A stretch of DNA of 5,661 nucleotides from an uncultured Oscillospiraceae bacterium (lineage in GTDB: Bacteria > Bacillota > Clostridia > Oscillospirales > Oscillospiraceae). The DNA is taken from the NCBI GenBank assembly GCA_905233785.1, contig CAJOCV010000113.1, positions 6,211 through 11,871 of the forward strand, given 5' to 3'. The notes beneath the pieces were generated by a model. It was given only the letters and a program-made list of their open reading frames with translations. It was not told the DNA's origin and did not search any database. Positions 5,534 to 5,661 of this stretch are shown here, piece by piece (within the stretch, counting starts at the first letter, position 1; every line of letters starts with the position of its first letter). A program made the position numbers and the translations under genes.

Positions 5534-5661
5534 TCAAGCAGCAAAAGAGTCAACAAAAGAGGCATTGCGGGAGAGAAGAGAGAAGATAACACGAACAAGT
5601 TTTTTGGCAACATGAGAGCGAGCAACAGAGGGAGATTTCCCTTCTGAGCGTTTTTTTGCGT
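5534..5661 (-). CDS. Transposase, C-terminal fragment (IS110 family likely), cut by window edge
   Basis: The minus strand has an open frame from the window edge to a TGA at 5536-5534, giving the last 41 residues of a protein. It contains KRSEGKSPSVA and AKKLVRVIFSLLSRN. This resembles the conserved C-terminal end of IS110-type (DEDD) transposases/recombinases, where a basic EGK segment is followed by an Arg/Lys-Leu helix and a short tail. Codon choice (TCT, GTT, CTT, GCT) differs clearly from the GCC/CTC/ATC-rich host genes nearby, consistent with horizontal origin. The catalytic part lies outside the window, so activity cannot be judged. The gene runs toward metQ on the opposite strand. Confidence 0.65.
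   Translation of the reverse strand, partial: AKKRSEGKSPSVARSHVAKKLVRVIFSLLSRNASFVDSFAA

Larger units (their letters stand above)
5475..5661 (-). mobile_element. End of an insertion sequence (IS110-like), truncated by the window
   Basis: From shortly after the metQ stop the sequence becomes AT-richer and carries the C-terminal end of a transposase on the minus strand. The element therefore extends beyond the right edge of the window. The exact boundary is not determinable; I place it tentatively at the G-run (5475-5479) beginning GGGGGCTGTTGCAAAA. IS110 elements lack long terminal inverted repeats, whereas a GGGCTGTTGCAAAA end resembles termini of other IS families, so the family call rests mainly on the protein. 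Confidence 0.6.

Noticed and set aside
4497..5537. Long minus-strand open frame opposite metQ
   Set aside because: It lies antisense to a clear MetQ, is dominated by Gly/Val/Ala typical of GC-rich shadow frames, and has no recognisable domain.

Overview
The window is GC-rich and reads like a chromosomal segment of a Gram-positive anaerobe of the Clostridia, probably Oscillospirales/Oscillospiraceae. This placement is inferred from several points: a short-form YidC without the large periplasmic domain of proteobacteria, a Jag/KhpB partner directly behind it, a lipoprotein-type MetQ, strong AGGAGG-type ribosome binding sites, and a palindromic interspersed repeat of a kind I recall from such genomes. 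No database search was possible.

Layout, all on the + strand until the last ~130 bases. (1) 20-2167: yidC and jag form a tight operon of membrane-protein insertase and RNA-binding partner. In many Firmicutes mnmE follows this pair; here it does not. (2) 2168-2309: an intergenic stretch filled largely by a small structured repeat (about 2215-2298). It has imperfect terminal inverted repeats and three nested palindromes, and it ends right against the acpP ribosome binding site. (3) 2310-2582: acpP, the acyl carrier protein, followed by a perfect 12-bp hairpin that probably ends transcription. (4) 2612-2835: a near-consensus sigma-A promoter, a 35-codon reading frame very rich in Met and Cys with its own good ribosome binding site, and a strong intrinsic terminator with six T's. 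(5) 2878-5459: metN-metI-metQ, a complete methionine ABC importer (ATPase with NIL sensor domain, permease, substrate-binding lipoprotein). (6) 5460-5661: AT-richer DNA with a different codon preference, containing the C-terminal end of a transposase on the minus strand (IS110-like). An insertion sequence therefore lies right behind metQ.

The most interesting part is region 4. A promoter, then a peptide with 9 Met and 4 Cys in 35 residues, then an intrinsic terminator, directly ahead of a methionine importer, is the architecture of a leader-peptide transcription attenuator. Methionine control in Firmicutes is usually by SAM (S-box) riboswitches, T-boxes or Met-box RNAs, none of which I see here. 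The leader RNA can also form a long-range helix that would mask the leader peptide's own ribosome binding site. The architecture is seen directly; the regulatory mechanism is inference.
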